From assembly GCF_030548205.1 (NCBI RefSeq), contig NZ_JAUORV010000014.1, forward strand, positions 95,380 to 159,379: a DNA stretch of 64,000 nucleotides, read 5' to 3'. This DNA is from Aliiglaciecola sp. 3_MG-2023. Its GTDB lineage: Bacteria > Pseudomonadota > Gammaproteobacteria > Enterobacterales > Alteromonadaceae. The notes under the pieces were generated by a model. The model was not told the origin of the DNA and searched no databases. It worked only from the letters and a program-made list of their open reading frames with translations. Made by a program: the position numbers and the translations under genes. Below, in pieces: positions 56,932-64,000 of this stretch (within the stretch, counting starts at the first letter, position 1; every line of letters begins with the position of its first letter).

Positions 56932-59622
56932 ATGAAAATGATTAAATCCACTTTAGCCATGGCGTGCTTCGCCGCGCTTTCCTGTCAAACTGTTTTAGCT
57001 GAAGACGGCGGAATTCAAGGTTTACTTACTGATAAAAGTCAAACTAGCTACATTCAAGGGGCTGAAGTTAATATCAAGGAACTCGGACAAAGCACCGTTT
57101 CTAGACGAGACGGCAGCTTTCGTTTTGTTAATTTGCCTGAGGGTAACTACACCCTAGAAGTGAAATATTTGGGGACACCCACTATCGAAGTACCAGTGAC
57201 TATTCGCGGTGGAAAAATTCTGCAACAAGACATTAGCGTTGGAGCGCCGGCTAAAGAGTTAGAAAATGTCATTGTATACGGTCAGCGAGCAGGGCAGGCG
57301 AGTGCGATTAACCTGCAACGCGTTGCAGACAGTATCAAATCCATTGTATCGGCAGATGCTATTGGTCAATTTCCAGATCAGAACGCAGCAGAAGCATTGC
57401 AGCGTTTACCGGGTTTATCCATTGAGCGAGACCAAGGCGAAGGACGCTTTGTTGGTATTCGCGGTATCGATCCAAACCTGAATAATGTCACCATCAATGG
57501 CGTCAATGTGCCGTCCCCTGAAGGCGGTGTGCGCTCTGTGGCGTTAGATGTCATCCCTTCGGAGTTGATCCAAGGGTTGGAGGTATCTAAATCAGTTACC
57601 TCAGATATGGATGCCGACGCCATCGGTGGCTCCATTGAAGTGAAAAGTTTAAGTGCATTTGACCGCCAGGGTACCAGTGCCAGCGTTAATGTGCAGGGGA
57701 GTCAAAATCAGCTGCGGGATGAAATGAGTCCAAAAATATCTGGCAGTGTCACCAATGTTTTCGATGATGTGTTTGGGGTGGCTGCTGCATTATCATATGC
57801 AAAACGTGACTTTGGTTCAGACAATATTGAATCCAACGGTGATGATGAAATAGAGCAACGCTATTACAGTATTTCAAGGGAGCGCATCGGTGCTGCGGTG
57901 AATTTAGACTTTCGTCCTGATTTTAACAACCGTTATTATTTACGCACCCTTTACAGCAGCTTTGCCGACGATGAATATCGTATGGCCAATACCTTTACAT
58001 TCGATGGCGAAGATTCAGAAATTGAACGCGGCAGTAAAGATCGTGAAGAGACACAAACCATCTTATCTATATCTGCTGGTGGTGAGCATCACTTAGATGA
58101 TTGGTTAGTTGAATACCAAGTGGGCTATTCAAAAGCCGATGAGGATGATCCTCAAGCCTTGTATTACACCTTCGTGGGTGAGGAAATGGCCATCGATTCT
58201 GATATGCAGGGGCAGATCCCGCAAATCACCCAAGATGCCGCCGCGATGGATTTAGCGAATTATGAATTGGATGAAGTGAGTTTAGAAAAGAGTCTTGCCG
58301 AAGATACTGAAACTATGCTTAAAGCGGATTTTACTCGTCTGTTTGATTTACAAGATGGCTCCTTTGAGCTGAAGTTTGGGGCTAAATACCGTGGGCGAGA
58401 AAAAACGACTACGGCAGACATCTTCATTTACGATGGTGATTTTGATGACATCGACCCCACAATGTTTTCAGTTGATCAGCCAGATTGGGGATTAGGCGAT
58501 TTTGGACCCGGTTTAAATCGTTCAGGTTTACGTAACTACTTTAACCAAAACAGCACTAGCTTCGAATTGGCCGAACTGGATTCCGAAGTTGAATCTAATG
58601 GCGCGTCCTATGTGAGTAACGAAGATATATTTGCCGCTTACATTATGGGACGCTACGAATGGGACAAACTAACTGTGGTAGCAGGTGTTCGCTACGAAGA
58701 TACGGATTTCAATACCTCGGGTATGCGTGTAGAGCTCATCGAAAATGAACAAACTGACGTAGAAGAGGTTGTTAATACGCCGTGGGAAAGCGATAGAAGT
58801 TACGATCACTTATTACCCAGTTTGAATTTGCGTTACGAGTTCACCGATAAACTCATTGCCCGAGCAGCGTTTACCCAAACCCTTTCGCGTCCTAAATTTG
58901 AAGACGCGGCGGCATTTCAAATTATTGAATCTAAAACCGAAGAAGACGAGGGGGAATTTATTACCGAGCGCGAAGCAGAAGTGGGTAACCCTGAGTTGAA
59001 CCCATTTGAGTCTGATAACTTTGATTTAACCTTAGAATATTATCCGGGTGATATTGGCGTGCTTTCGGCAGGGTACTTTTACAAAAATATCGACAATTTT
59101 GTGATCATTGCTGACGTCGCAGATTCACCAGAGTGGGACGGTTTTGATGAAGTGATGCAACCTATTAATGGCGAATCAGCTAAGGTCAGTGGACTTGAGT
59201 TATCTTGGGTAAAAGCCTTCGATAACGGTTTGTTGTTATCTGCAAATGGTACCTTCTCAAGCTCGGACGCCACCACTTTATTAGACGGTGAGCGTTTTGA
59301 AACATCTTTGCCAAATCAATCGGACAAAATAGGTAACTTCACTGTTGGATATGAAAGTAACCTAATGAGTTTACGTTTAACCATGACCTACAAAAGCGAA
59401 AACTTAGAAGAAATAGATGGCGATTTAATCCGCATGGAAGATGATCATCAGCAACTCGACTTTACCAGTAAGTACTTTATTCAACAAAACATGTACCTGT
59501 ACTTCAATGCGATTAATATCACCGATGAAGGCTTCTACAACTATTTCGACCAGCGCAGCATCAATGCGCAGTATGAAGAATACGGTCGGACGTTTGAGCT
59601 TGGATTTAGTTGGATGTTGTAA
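56932..59622 (+). CDS. TonB-dependent receptor of the phytate/phosphoester cluster
   Basis: The 896-residue receptor has a signal peptide (to about VLAEDG), an N-terminal carboxypeptidase-regulatory-like beta domain (about 25-110, GAEVNIKELGQSTVSRRDGS), a TonB-box-like ENVIVYGQR, a plug (NAAEALQRLPGLSIERDQGE) and a large barrel ending GFSWML. The Pho box upstream and the phosphatase and phytase downstream suggest import of a phosphorylated organic compound such as inositol phosphates; this is inference. Confidence 0.9.
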   Translation: MKMIKSTLAMACFAALSCQTVLAEDGGIQGLLTDKSQTSYIQGAEVNIKELGQSTVSRRDGSFRFVNLPEGNYTLEVKYLGTPTIEVPVTIRGGKILQQDISVGAPAKELENVIVYGQRAGQASAINLQRVADSIKSIVSADAIGQFPDQNAAEALQRLPGLSIERDQGEGRFVGIRGIDPNLNNVTINGVNVPSPEGGVRSVALDVIPSELIQGLEVSKSVTSDMDADAIGGSIEVKSLSAFDRQGTSASVNVQGSQNQLRDEMSPKISGSVTNVFDDVFGVAAALSYAKRDFGSDNIESNGDDEIEQRYYSISRERIGAAVNLDFRPDFNNRYYLRTLYSSFADDEYRMANTFTFDGEDSEIERGSKDREETQTILSISAGGEHHLDDWLVEYQVGYSKADEDDPQALYYTFVGEEMAIDSDMQGQIPQITQDAAAMDLANYELDEVSLEKSLAEDTETMLKADFTRLFDLQDGSFELKFGAKYRGREKTTTADIFIYDGDFDDIDPTMFSVDQPDWGLGDFGPGLNRSGLRNYFNQNSTSFELAELDSEVESNGASYVSNEDIFAAYIMGRYEWDKLTVVAGVRYEDTDFNTSGMRVELIENEQTDVEEVVNTPWESDRSYDHLLPSLNLRYEFTDKLIARAAFTQTLSRPKFEDAAAFQIIESKTEEDEGEFITEREAEVGNPELNPFESDNFDLTLEYYPGDIGVLSAGYFYKNIDNFVIIADVADSPEWDGFDEVMQPINGESAKVSGLELSWVKAFDNGLLLSANGTFSSSDATTLLDGERFETSLPNQSDKIGNFTVGYESNLMSLRLTMTYKSENLEEIDGDLIRMEDDHQQLDFTSKYFIQQNMYLYFNAINITDEGFYNYFDQRSINAQYEEYGRTFELGFSWML

Positions 59623-59752
59623 CTTGCATAAAGCGAACATCCTTTAATGGGGTGTTCGCAATTAAGGTATTGAGCTGTCGTTTCACAGTTCTCAATGTAC
59701 GAGATGATGTATTGAAAATCTCGTTTGTCTTATTTCGTAATCTGGAATAACA

Positions 59753-60721
59753 ATGTTAATTAGATATTTAATACTGCTGGGGTTATGTTTAAGTTCCATC
59801 GATGCTTTTGCCAAGCAGGTTTATGATCAGCACTTTTATAATACCCATAGTGTGCAAGCCCTTGAGGTTCCTGAAAATAGTCTTAGCTTTTTGATTTTGG
59901 GGGATTGGGGCCGCAATGGTCATTATCAGCAAAAGCCTGTGGCTAGAATGATGGACATTGCCATGCAGCAACTTGATGGTGAGTTTATTGCGACAACCGG
60001 TGACAACTTTTACTCAAACGGTATAGCCTCAGTAGACGACCCGTATTGGCAAACCTCCTTTGAACAAATATATGATGGCCCGAATTTATTTGAAGATTGG
60101 TACCCCACATTGGGGAATCACGATTACCGTGGTAATTGGCAGGCGCAAATAGATTATTCTAAACGCAGTCGTCGTTGGGAATTTCCTGCGCCTTACTATG
60201 CTAAAACCTTTGCGGTGGGTGATAACAGCCATATGTTAGTTTTGTTTATTGATACCAATCCGCTTAATCCCGAGTACAAAACTCGTGCTAAATATGCCGA
60301 AACCCAAAAGCAAGATGGTGAAAAGCAGTTACACTGGATTAAACAGAAATTAGCTAACTCTACCGCTAAATGGAATATTGTGATTGGACACCATCCTTTG
60401 TATTCCAGCGGTAAACGTTATGGTAAAACCGCAGGAATTCAGCGGGTATTAGAACCGATTTTTGAACAGTTCCAGGTGGATGCCTACTTCGCTGGCCATG
60501 AACATGACTTACAACATAATCGCCCTGAGGGTAAACAGGTAGAGCACTTTGTGTCTGGTGCAGGATCGGAACTACGTCCGGTGCAGCAGCGGGAATTTAC
60601 GCAATATGCTATTAGCCAAGCCGGGTTTTTAACTGTCTCCGTGGGAGATGACACTATGCTAGTACAATTTGTTAGCGCCGCAGGCGAGCGCCTGTATCAC
60701 TATAGTATTGGCAAGGAATAA
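59753..60721 (+). CDS. Secreted metallophosphatase (tartrate-resistant/purple acid phosphatase-like)
   Basis: The 322-residue phosphoesterase has a signal peptide (cleavage after DAFAK or nearby) and the full metal motif series: LGDWGRNG, GDNFYSNG, LGNHDYRG, GHHPLYSSG and GHEHDLQH. This arrangement is that of TRAP-type acid phosphatases. It would release phosphate from phosphoesters in the periplasm, possibly finishing the products of the phytase coded two bases downstream. Confidence 0.9.
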   Translation: MLIRYLILLGLCLSSIDAFAKQVYDQHFYNTHSVQALEVPENSLSFLILGDWGRNGHYQQKPVARMMDIAMQQLDGEFIATTGDNFYSNGIASVDDPYWQTSFEQIYDGPNLFEDWYPTLGNHDYRGNWQAQIDYSKRSRRWEFPAPYYAKTFAVGDNSHMLVLFIDTNPLNPEYKTRAKYAETQKQDGEKQLHWIKQKLANSTAKWNIVIGHHPLYSSGKRYGKTAGIQRVLEPIFEQFQVDAYFAGHEHDLQHNRPEGKQVEHFVSGAGSELRPVQQREFTQYAISQAGFLTVSVGDDTMLVQFVSAAGERLYHYSIGKE

Positions 60722-60723
60722 AT

Positions 60724-62691
60724 ATGAAATCACTTTATTTATGGATTGCGGCCTCAGTTGTTCTGTGTGCCTGTCAAACCGAAACTGCGGTCACCTCCAG
60801 GCAAGCCGCCGACTCCCATCATCCAACCGAAATTAAGCAAACGCGTCCACTATTGGCCGACGAAAAGCAAGTGGTGGCGGGTAAGTCCGCGTTACCTATT
60901 TTGCACAATAAACAGCAATATTGGCTGTTAACTAGCGAAGTTAATGGCATTTCATTAGTTGATGAACATGGACAGATCCTCAGTACCTTTGCCGGTAACA
61001 TGGAAATGCTCGATTGGCGGGATAATATCCAAATAGGCAATGACACCTTTGGCTTAATAACAACCAACGACAATAACAATCAAGAAATACTGGTGCTCGG
61101 TCTGGACTGGCAAAGCAAACAGTTATCGTTGCTGACGACCCTTGCACACCCTGAAGGGCAGGTGGAGGCACTTTGTTGGTATCAAATGCCCCAAGGACAC
61201 TTGTCAGTATTTATCGCCGACGCCCAAGGCACGGTGGAGCAACGTATTGTGGTTGATGGTACTTCTGAAACCTTAGTCGACATGCCTGTCCATGAATTTA
61301 TCGGTACCCTTCAAACTAAAAGCTGTGGGGTAGATGACCAAGCAGGCATTTTGTATTTAGTCGAAGAGAATATTGGTTTGTGGCAGTATCCCGCTGATCC
61401 AGAGGCGGAACTTGTTAGAGACTTAGTGGCTGCAGTTAAACCTTTTGGCCAGTTACAAGGGGAAATAACCCATGTTGACGTGCTAGAAAACGGTGATGTG
61501 TTACTCAGCACCCCAGATCAACAAGGTGTGTGGCTTATACATGGACAGAACCGAGAAAATACTCGTTTTATACCTTTAACCGGGATACAAAAACCAGAAA
61601 CGACGAATGGAGTGCTCCACTCTTCAAAACTGTTGTTGGGGATCTTTGATGATGAACACACGGCATATTCCCAACTTGAACTCAAGTTTCCAAGTTCAAA
61701 GCAAACGGCTTCTCAACCTAGTTTTGCCACTGTTAAGGCATATGCTCAAACACAGCCCATGGAAGTGTTTGGTGATGCAGCCGATGACCCTGCTATTTGG
61801 GTAAATACCTCTGAACCTGCACAAAGTAGAGTGCTTGGCACCAATAAAAAACAGGGCATGATGCTGTACGACTTGCAAGGTAAGTTATTGCAACAGCTTA
61901 ATGTAGGGCGCGTAAACAATGTGGATATTCGTTATGGTTTTACCTTAGGGGAGCGTACTTTCGATTTAGCCGCGGCCAGTAACCGCTCCACCAATAGCAT
62001 TAGCTTGTTCTCATTGCAGCCAGATAGTGGTGACTTAGCGTATTTGTCAGATATTCAAACAGATTTACGGGATGTCTATGGCCTTTGTATGTATCAACAA
62101 GATGACCAATTTCATGTTTTTGTAAATGATACCGACGGGCGTTTTCAACAGTATTTATTAATCCCGGAAAACGACAAGATCAACGCTAAATTAATTCGGG
62201 AGTTTCGGGTGCCCAGCCAGCCTGAAGGTTGTGTGGCTGATGATAAGCATCATCAGCTGTACTATGGTGAAGAATCTACCGGTGTTTGGCAAGTGAGTGC
62301 TCGTCCTACCAAAGCTGCTGCTAGACTGATCGCAACCACCTCAGACACTTTCGTGGCCGATGTTGAAGGCATGGGCATTTATAATCTCGATGACAAACGT
62401 TATTTGGTGGCATCCAGCCAAGGTAATAACAGCTTTGGCGTGTTCGACTTAGATGAGAACGCGCGCTATTTAGGTAGTTTTCGCATCAACATGGATTTAG
62501 CGGCGGGTATCGACGGTGTTTCTGAAACCGATGGTTTAGAGTTAACTTCCCAACCGTTAGGTTCACGGCTCCCAAACGGCTTATTGGTGGTGCAAGATGG
62601 CCGAAATAGGCTACCTAATGCCCCGCAAAACTTTAAGCTGGTGGATGGAAAGTTAATTAAGCAGCTGATACAACAATGGTTAAATAAGTAA
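60724..62691 (+). CDS. Beta-propeller phytase with duplicated propeller domain
   Basis: The 655-residue protein carries a lipoprotein-like signal (VVLCAC). The C-terminal half (about 335-655) is a complete beta-propeller 3-phytase with DDPAIWVNTSEP, GTNKKQGMMLYDLQGK, NNVDIRYGF, DVEGMGIYN and SETDGLEL, which contain the calcium and phosphate ligands. The N-terminal half (about 40-330) is a diverged second propeller. Dual-domain forms are known, in which the weaker domain aids catalysis. It removes phosphate from phytate outside the inner membrane. Confidence 0.92.
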   Translation: MKSLYLWIAASVVLCACQTETAVTSRQAADSHHPTEIKQTRPLLADEKQVVAGKSALPILHNKQQYWLLTSEVNGISLVDEHGQILSTFAGNMEMLDWRDNIQIGNDTFGLITTNDNNNQEILVLGLDWQSKQLSLLTTLAHPEGQVEALCWYQMPQGHLSVFIADAQGTVEQRIVVDGTSETLVDMPVHEFIGTLQTKSCGVDDQAGILYLVEENIGLWQYPADPEAELVRDLVAAVKPFGQLQGEITHVDVLENGDVLLSTPDQQGVWLIHGQNRENTRFIPLTGIQKPETTNGVLHSSKLLLGIFDDEHTAYSQLELKFPSSKQTASQPSFATVKAYAQTQPMEVFGDAADDPAIWVNTSEPAQSRVLGTNKKQGMMLYDLQGKLLQQLNVGRVNNVDIRYGFTLGERTFDLAAASNRSTNSISLFSLQPDSGDLAYLSDIQTDLRDVYGLCMYQQDDQFHVFVNDTDGRFQQYLLIPENDKINAKLIREFRVPSQPEGCVADDKHHQLYYGEESTGVWQVSARPTKAAARLIATTSDTFVADVEGMGIYNLDDKRYLVASSQGNNSFGVFDLDENARYLGSFRINMDLAAGIDGVSETDGLELTSQPLGSRLPNGLLVVQDGRNRLPNAPQNFKLVDGKLIKQLIQQWLNK

Positions 62692-62695
62692 TACG

Positions 62696-62722
62696 AAAAA
62701 GCCCCGTTAAATCGGGGCTGTT
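62696..62722. terminator. Terminator between phytase and PEP-CTERM genes
   Basis: AGCCCCG and CGGGGCT form a 7-bp GC stem; the minus strand has a T-run after it and the plus strand a weaker GTTT. It serves convergent genes. Confidence 0.8.
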
Positions 62723-62746
62723 TGGATATTAGTAAACGAATTTAGA

Positions 62747-63430
62747 TTAGTGTTTTTTAAATTGGCGTCTACCTAACATTAATAAGCCCAAGCTTAAAAT
62801 TGCAATTAATGAGGGCTCTGGAATATCGTTTGGATCTGGATCAACAACCTCGGCTTCACCAGCAACACCAATGGTGAAACCATGCCAATACTCAGTTAAA
62901 TGAGTAAAACTAATTGAGGTATGACTTCCTGCTGCAAGCACGACACCATGCAATTCGCCACTAGCGGTGAAACCGGTATTGTCACCGTTCACGGTTGCAG
63001 TGCCACTACCCCAGTAGCCGGTGCCTATGCTTTCAAATTCAATTTCTGTATCGAATAACACATTTTGGCCATTCCAACTATTGAGCGCGATATAGACATT
63101 TTCAATGGCTGAACTAAAGGATATAGTGACTTCACCTGCCGCGCCTAATGCTACTTGTTCACTAGGCAGTGGTGCATTATCAATGCTACCGTTGGTATAA
63201 GCATTGCCTGTCCAGTAGTTAGTAGCTGTGCCGGTTTGTACAAAATAGTGACTGCTGCTGTTCGTATACGTGACATCAATTATACTGCCGCCAATGTCTA
63301 ATTGCCCAGTTGCAGAAGAAGCACTATCCTCACTCATCCAGTCAGTCCAATACACAGGGAAACTGTGGGCATGTAAACTAAATAGGCTGAAAAACAAAGC
63401 TATACTCAAAATCTTGGGAAATAATTTCAT
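62747..63430 (-). CDS. PEP-CTERM sorting-domain protein
   Basis: The 227-residue secreted protein has an N-terminal signal (ALFFSLFSLHAHS) and a C-terminal PEP-CTERM tail: IPEPS, a hydrophobic stretch (LIAILSLGLLML) and basic end GRRQFKKH. The tail would be processed by exosortase A. The middle part is Ser/Thr/Gly-rich beta structure with no enzyme motif. Such proteins are linked to exopolysaccharide and biofilm matrix. No exosortase is in the window. Confidence 0.85.
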   Translation of the reverse strand: MKLFPKILSIALFFSLFSLHAHSFPVYWTDWMSEDSASSATGQLDIGGSIIDVTYTNSSSHYFVQTGTATNYWTGNAYTNGSIDNAPLPSEQVALGAAGEVTISFSSAIENVYIALNSWNGQNVLFDTEIEFESIGTGYWGSGTATVNGDNTGFTASGELHGVVLAAGSHTSISFTHLTEYWHGFTIGVAGEAEVVDPDPNDIPEPSLIAILSLGLLMLGRRQFKKH

Positions 63431-63701
63431 TGATTTGTCCTCTAACTTAACAACATTACGTCTTTGTGCAAAAAATAAGCAAAAATACTACCAAAGTGCT
63501 AACTGCTTGTTCTTAAATTACTTGTAAATTGTTTTGTGGTAGTAGTTGTAATTTGTGTTAAAAAAATTGACATAATTCTTTGAAAAGACATGAACACAAG
63601 CTAAATGAAAGGAAAAACTGGTCAATCTATCAACAGTTAACAATTCAATCGATATTTGTCGTTGCAAAGTGTCGAAAAATAAGTAAACTGCGCAGCTCGG
63701 T
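63431..63701. other. Gap between the PEP-CTERM gene and tRNA-Pro
   Basis: AT-rich, no gene seen. It should contain the promoters of the reverse PEP-CTERM gene and of the forward tRNA gene. Confidence 0.4.
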
Positions 63702-63778
63702 CGGTGTGTAGCGCAGCTTGGTAGCGCACTGTCATGGGGTGTCAGGGGTCGGAGGTTCAAATCCTCTCACACCGACCA
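63702..63778 (+). tRNA. tRNA-Pro (anticodon GGG)
   Basis: The 77-nt cloverleaf has acceptor arms CGGTGTG and CACACCG, D-arm GCGCAGCTTGGTAGCGC, anticodon loop ATGGGGT with GGG at 63736-63738, T-arm GGAGGTTCAAATCCTCT and an encoded ACCA end. It matches the well-known bacterial tRNA-Pro(GGG), including the T-T mismatch in the anticodon stem. Confidence 0.95.
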
Positions 63779-63887
63779 ATTAATCTGCTCCCCTTATCTA
63801 GCTTGACTCTCAAGCGTTTTCCATATCAGAATACTCCTAACTTATTGAACACAAGAAAGCCATTGGGTCACCTTTTGGGTCACTACC

Positions 63888-63989
63888 CCATGGCCTAAAG
63901 ACCATGCTACCGATTTTATATCTTGTAGGTAGGGGATTTATCCCCTACGTTTTTGTCCTCATGTTTCATGGCCTAAAGACCATGCTACC
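63888..63989. repeat. REP-like array 4, inverted, running to the window edge
   Basis: Two reverse-oriented type A elements (CCATGGCCTAAAGACCATGC from 63888 and a second from about 63967) are followed each time by CGATTTTATATC. Between them lies a different GTAG element, GTAGGTAGGGGATTTATCCC (63925 on). The period is about 79 bp and the array probably continues beyond the window. Confidence 0.8.
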
Positions 63990-64000
63990 GATTTTATATC

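Noticed and set aside
59670..59695. Second Pho box before the phosphatase gene (CTGTCGTTTCACAG)
   Set aside because: Only the first half-site is reasonable; the second repeat does not match at the right spacing.
63702..64000. tRNA-Pro as attachment site of an integrated element
   Set aside because: No integrase, and no repeat of the tRNA 3' end is seen in the 220 bp that follow; the downstream sequence is only REP elements up to the window edge.

Overview
The window is chromosomal DNA from a marine gammaproteobacterium of the Alteromonadales, most like Paraglaciecola/Glaciecola. This is judged from the protein character of housekeeping genes (metG, cysS, ppiB, lpxH, gloB, mltD, dcd, oxyR-ahpCF, miaE), the three large TonB-dependent receptors and the moderate-to-low GC content. 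No database search was possible, so the genus is an inference.

Region 1 (1-15.4 kb) is a catabolic island for indole-3-acetate (IAA, auxin). A TonB-dependent receptor and an aromatic-acid MFS symporter precede a tightly packed operon in the order iacH-iacA-iacB-iacI-iacC-iacD-iacE-iacF-tautomerase-iacG. An NRAMP-like carrier without the metal-binding motifs and a thiamine-diphosphate enzyme follow. The flavin reductase IacG carries a C-terminal MarR-like domain, and no separate MarR repressor gene is seen. A 20-bp near-palindrome (TTACTTGA-N7-YGTAA) occurs twice before the receptor and once before iacH, and looks like the operator of the region. Genes for catechol ring cleavage are not in the window.

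Region 2 (15.4-22.3 kb) holds a reverse-strand set: TonB receptor, NCS1 permease, hydantoinase/oxoprolinase HyuA and a DUF917 protein, with a divergent Lrp-type regulator. It looks like uptake and catabolism of a cyclic amide or nucleobase-like compound. Region 3 (22.4-25.9 kb) is glutathione-dependent formaldehyde detoxification (frmA, fghA), an SMR exporter and a LysR regulator.

Region 4 (25.9-28.6 kb) is the oddest part. Two toxin-antitoxin modules (parDE with a nonsense mutation in the toxin, and ccdAB) each lie directly after a truncated copy of the 5' end of miaE, and the complete miaE follows. The two truncated copies end in the same extra 18 bp. Region 5 (28.7-36.0 kb) has divergent oxyR/ahpCF, an Aer-like chemoreceptor and an M13 peptidase lipoprotein.

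Region 6 (36.0-45.9 kb) contains an ECF42-type sigma factor and its convergent YCII/DGPF-family partner, with arrays of REP-like GTAG-hairpin elements on both sides of the sigma gene. Next come a three-gene redox cluster (ferric-reductase-like membrane protein, ferredoxin, Tat-exported flavoprotein) and lpxH-ppiB/cysS. A third REP array supplies the stop codon of the next gene. Region 7 (45.9-56.6 kb) is mostly housekeeping (mltD, gloB, a methyltransferase, metG, apbC, dcd), plus an Rhs core fragment and an AraC/degenerate-GGDEF pair. Region 8 (56.6-62.7 kb) is a phosphate-scavenging set (TonB receptor, acid phosphatase, beta-propeller phytase) behind a near-perfect Pho box. The window ends with a PEP-CTERM protein, tRNA-Pro(GGG) and more REP elements.
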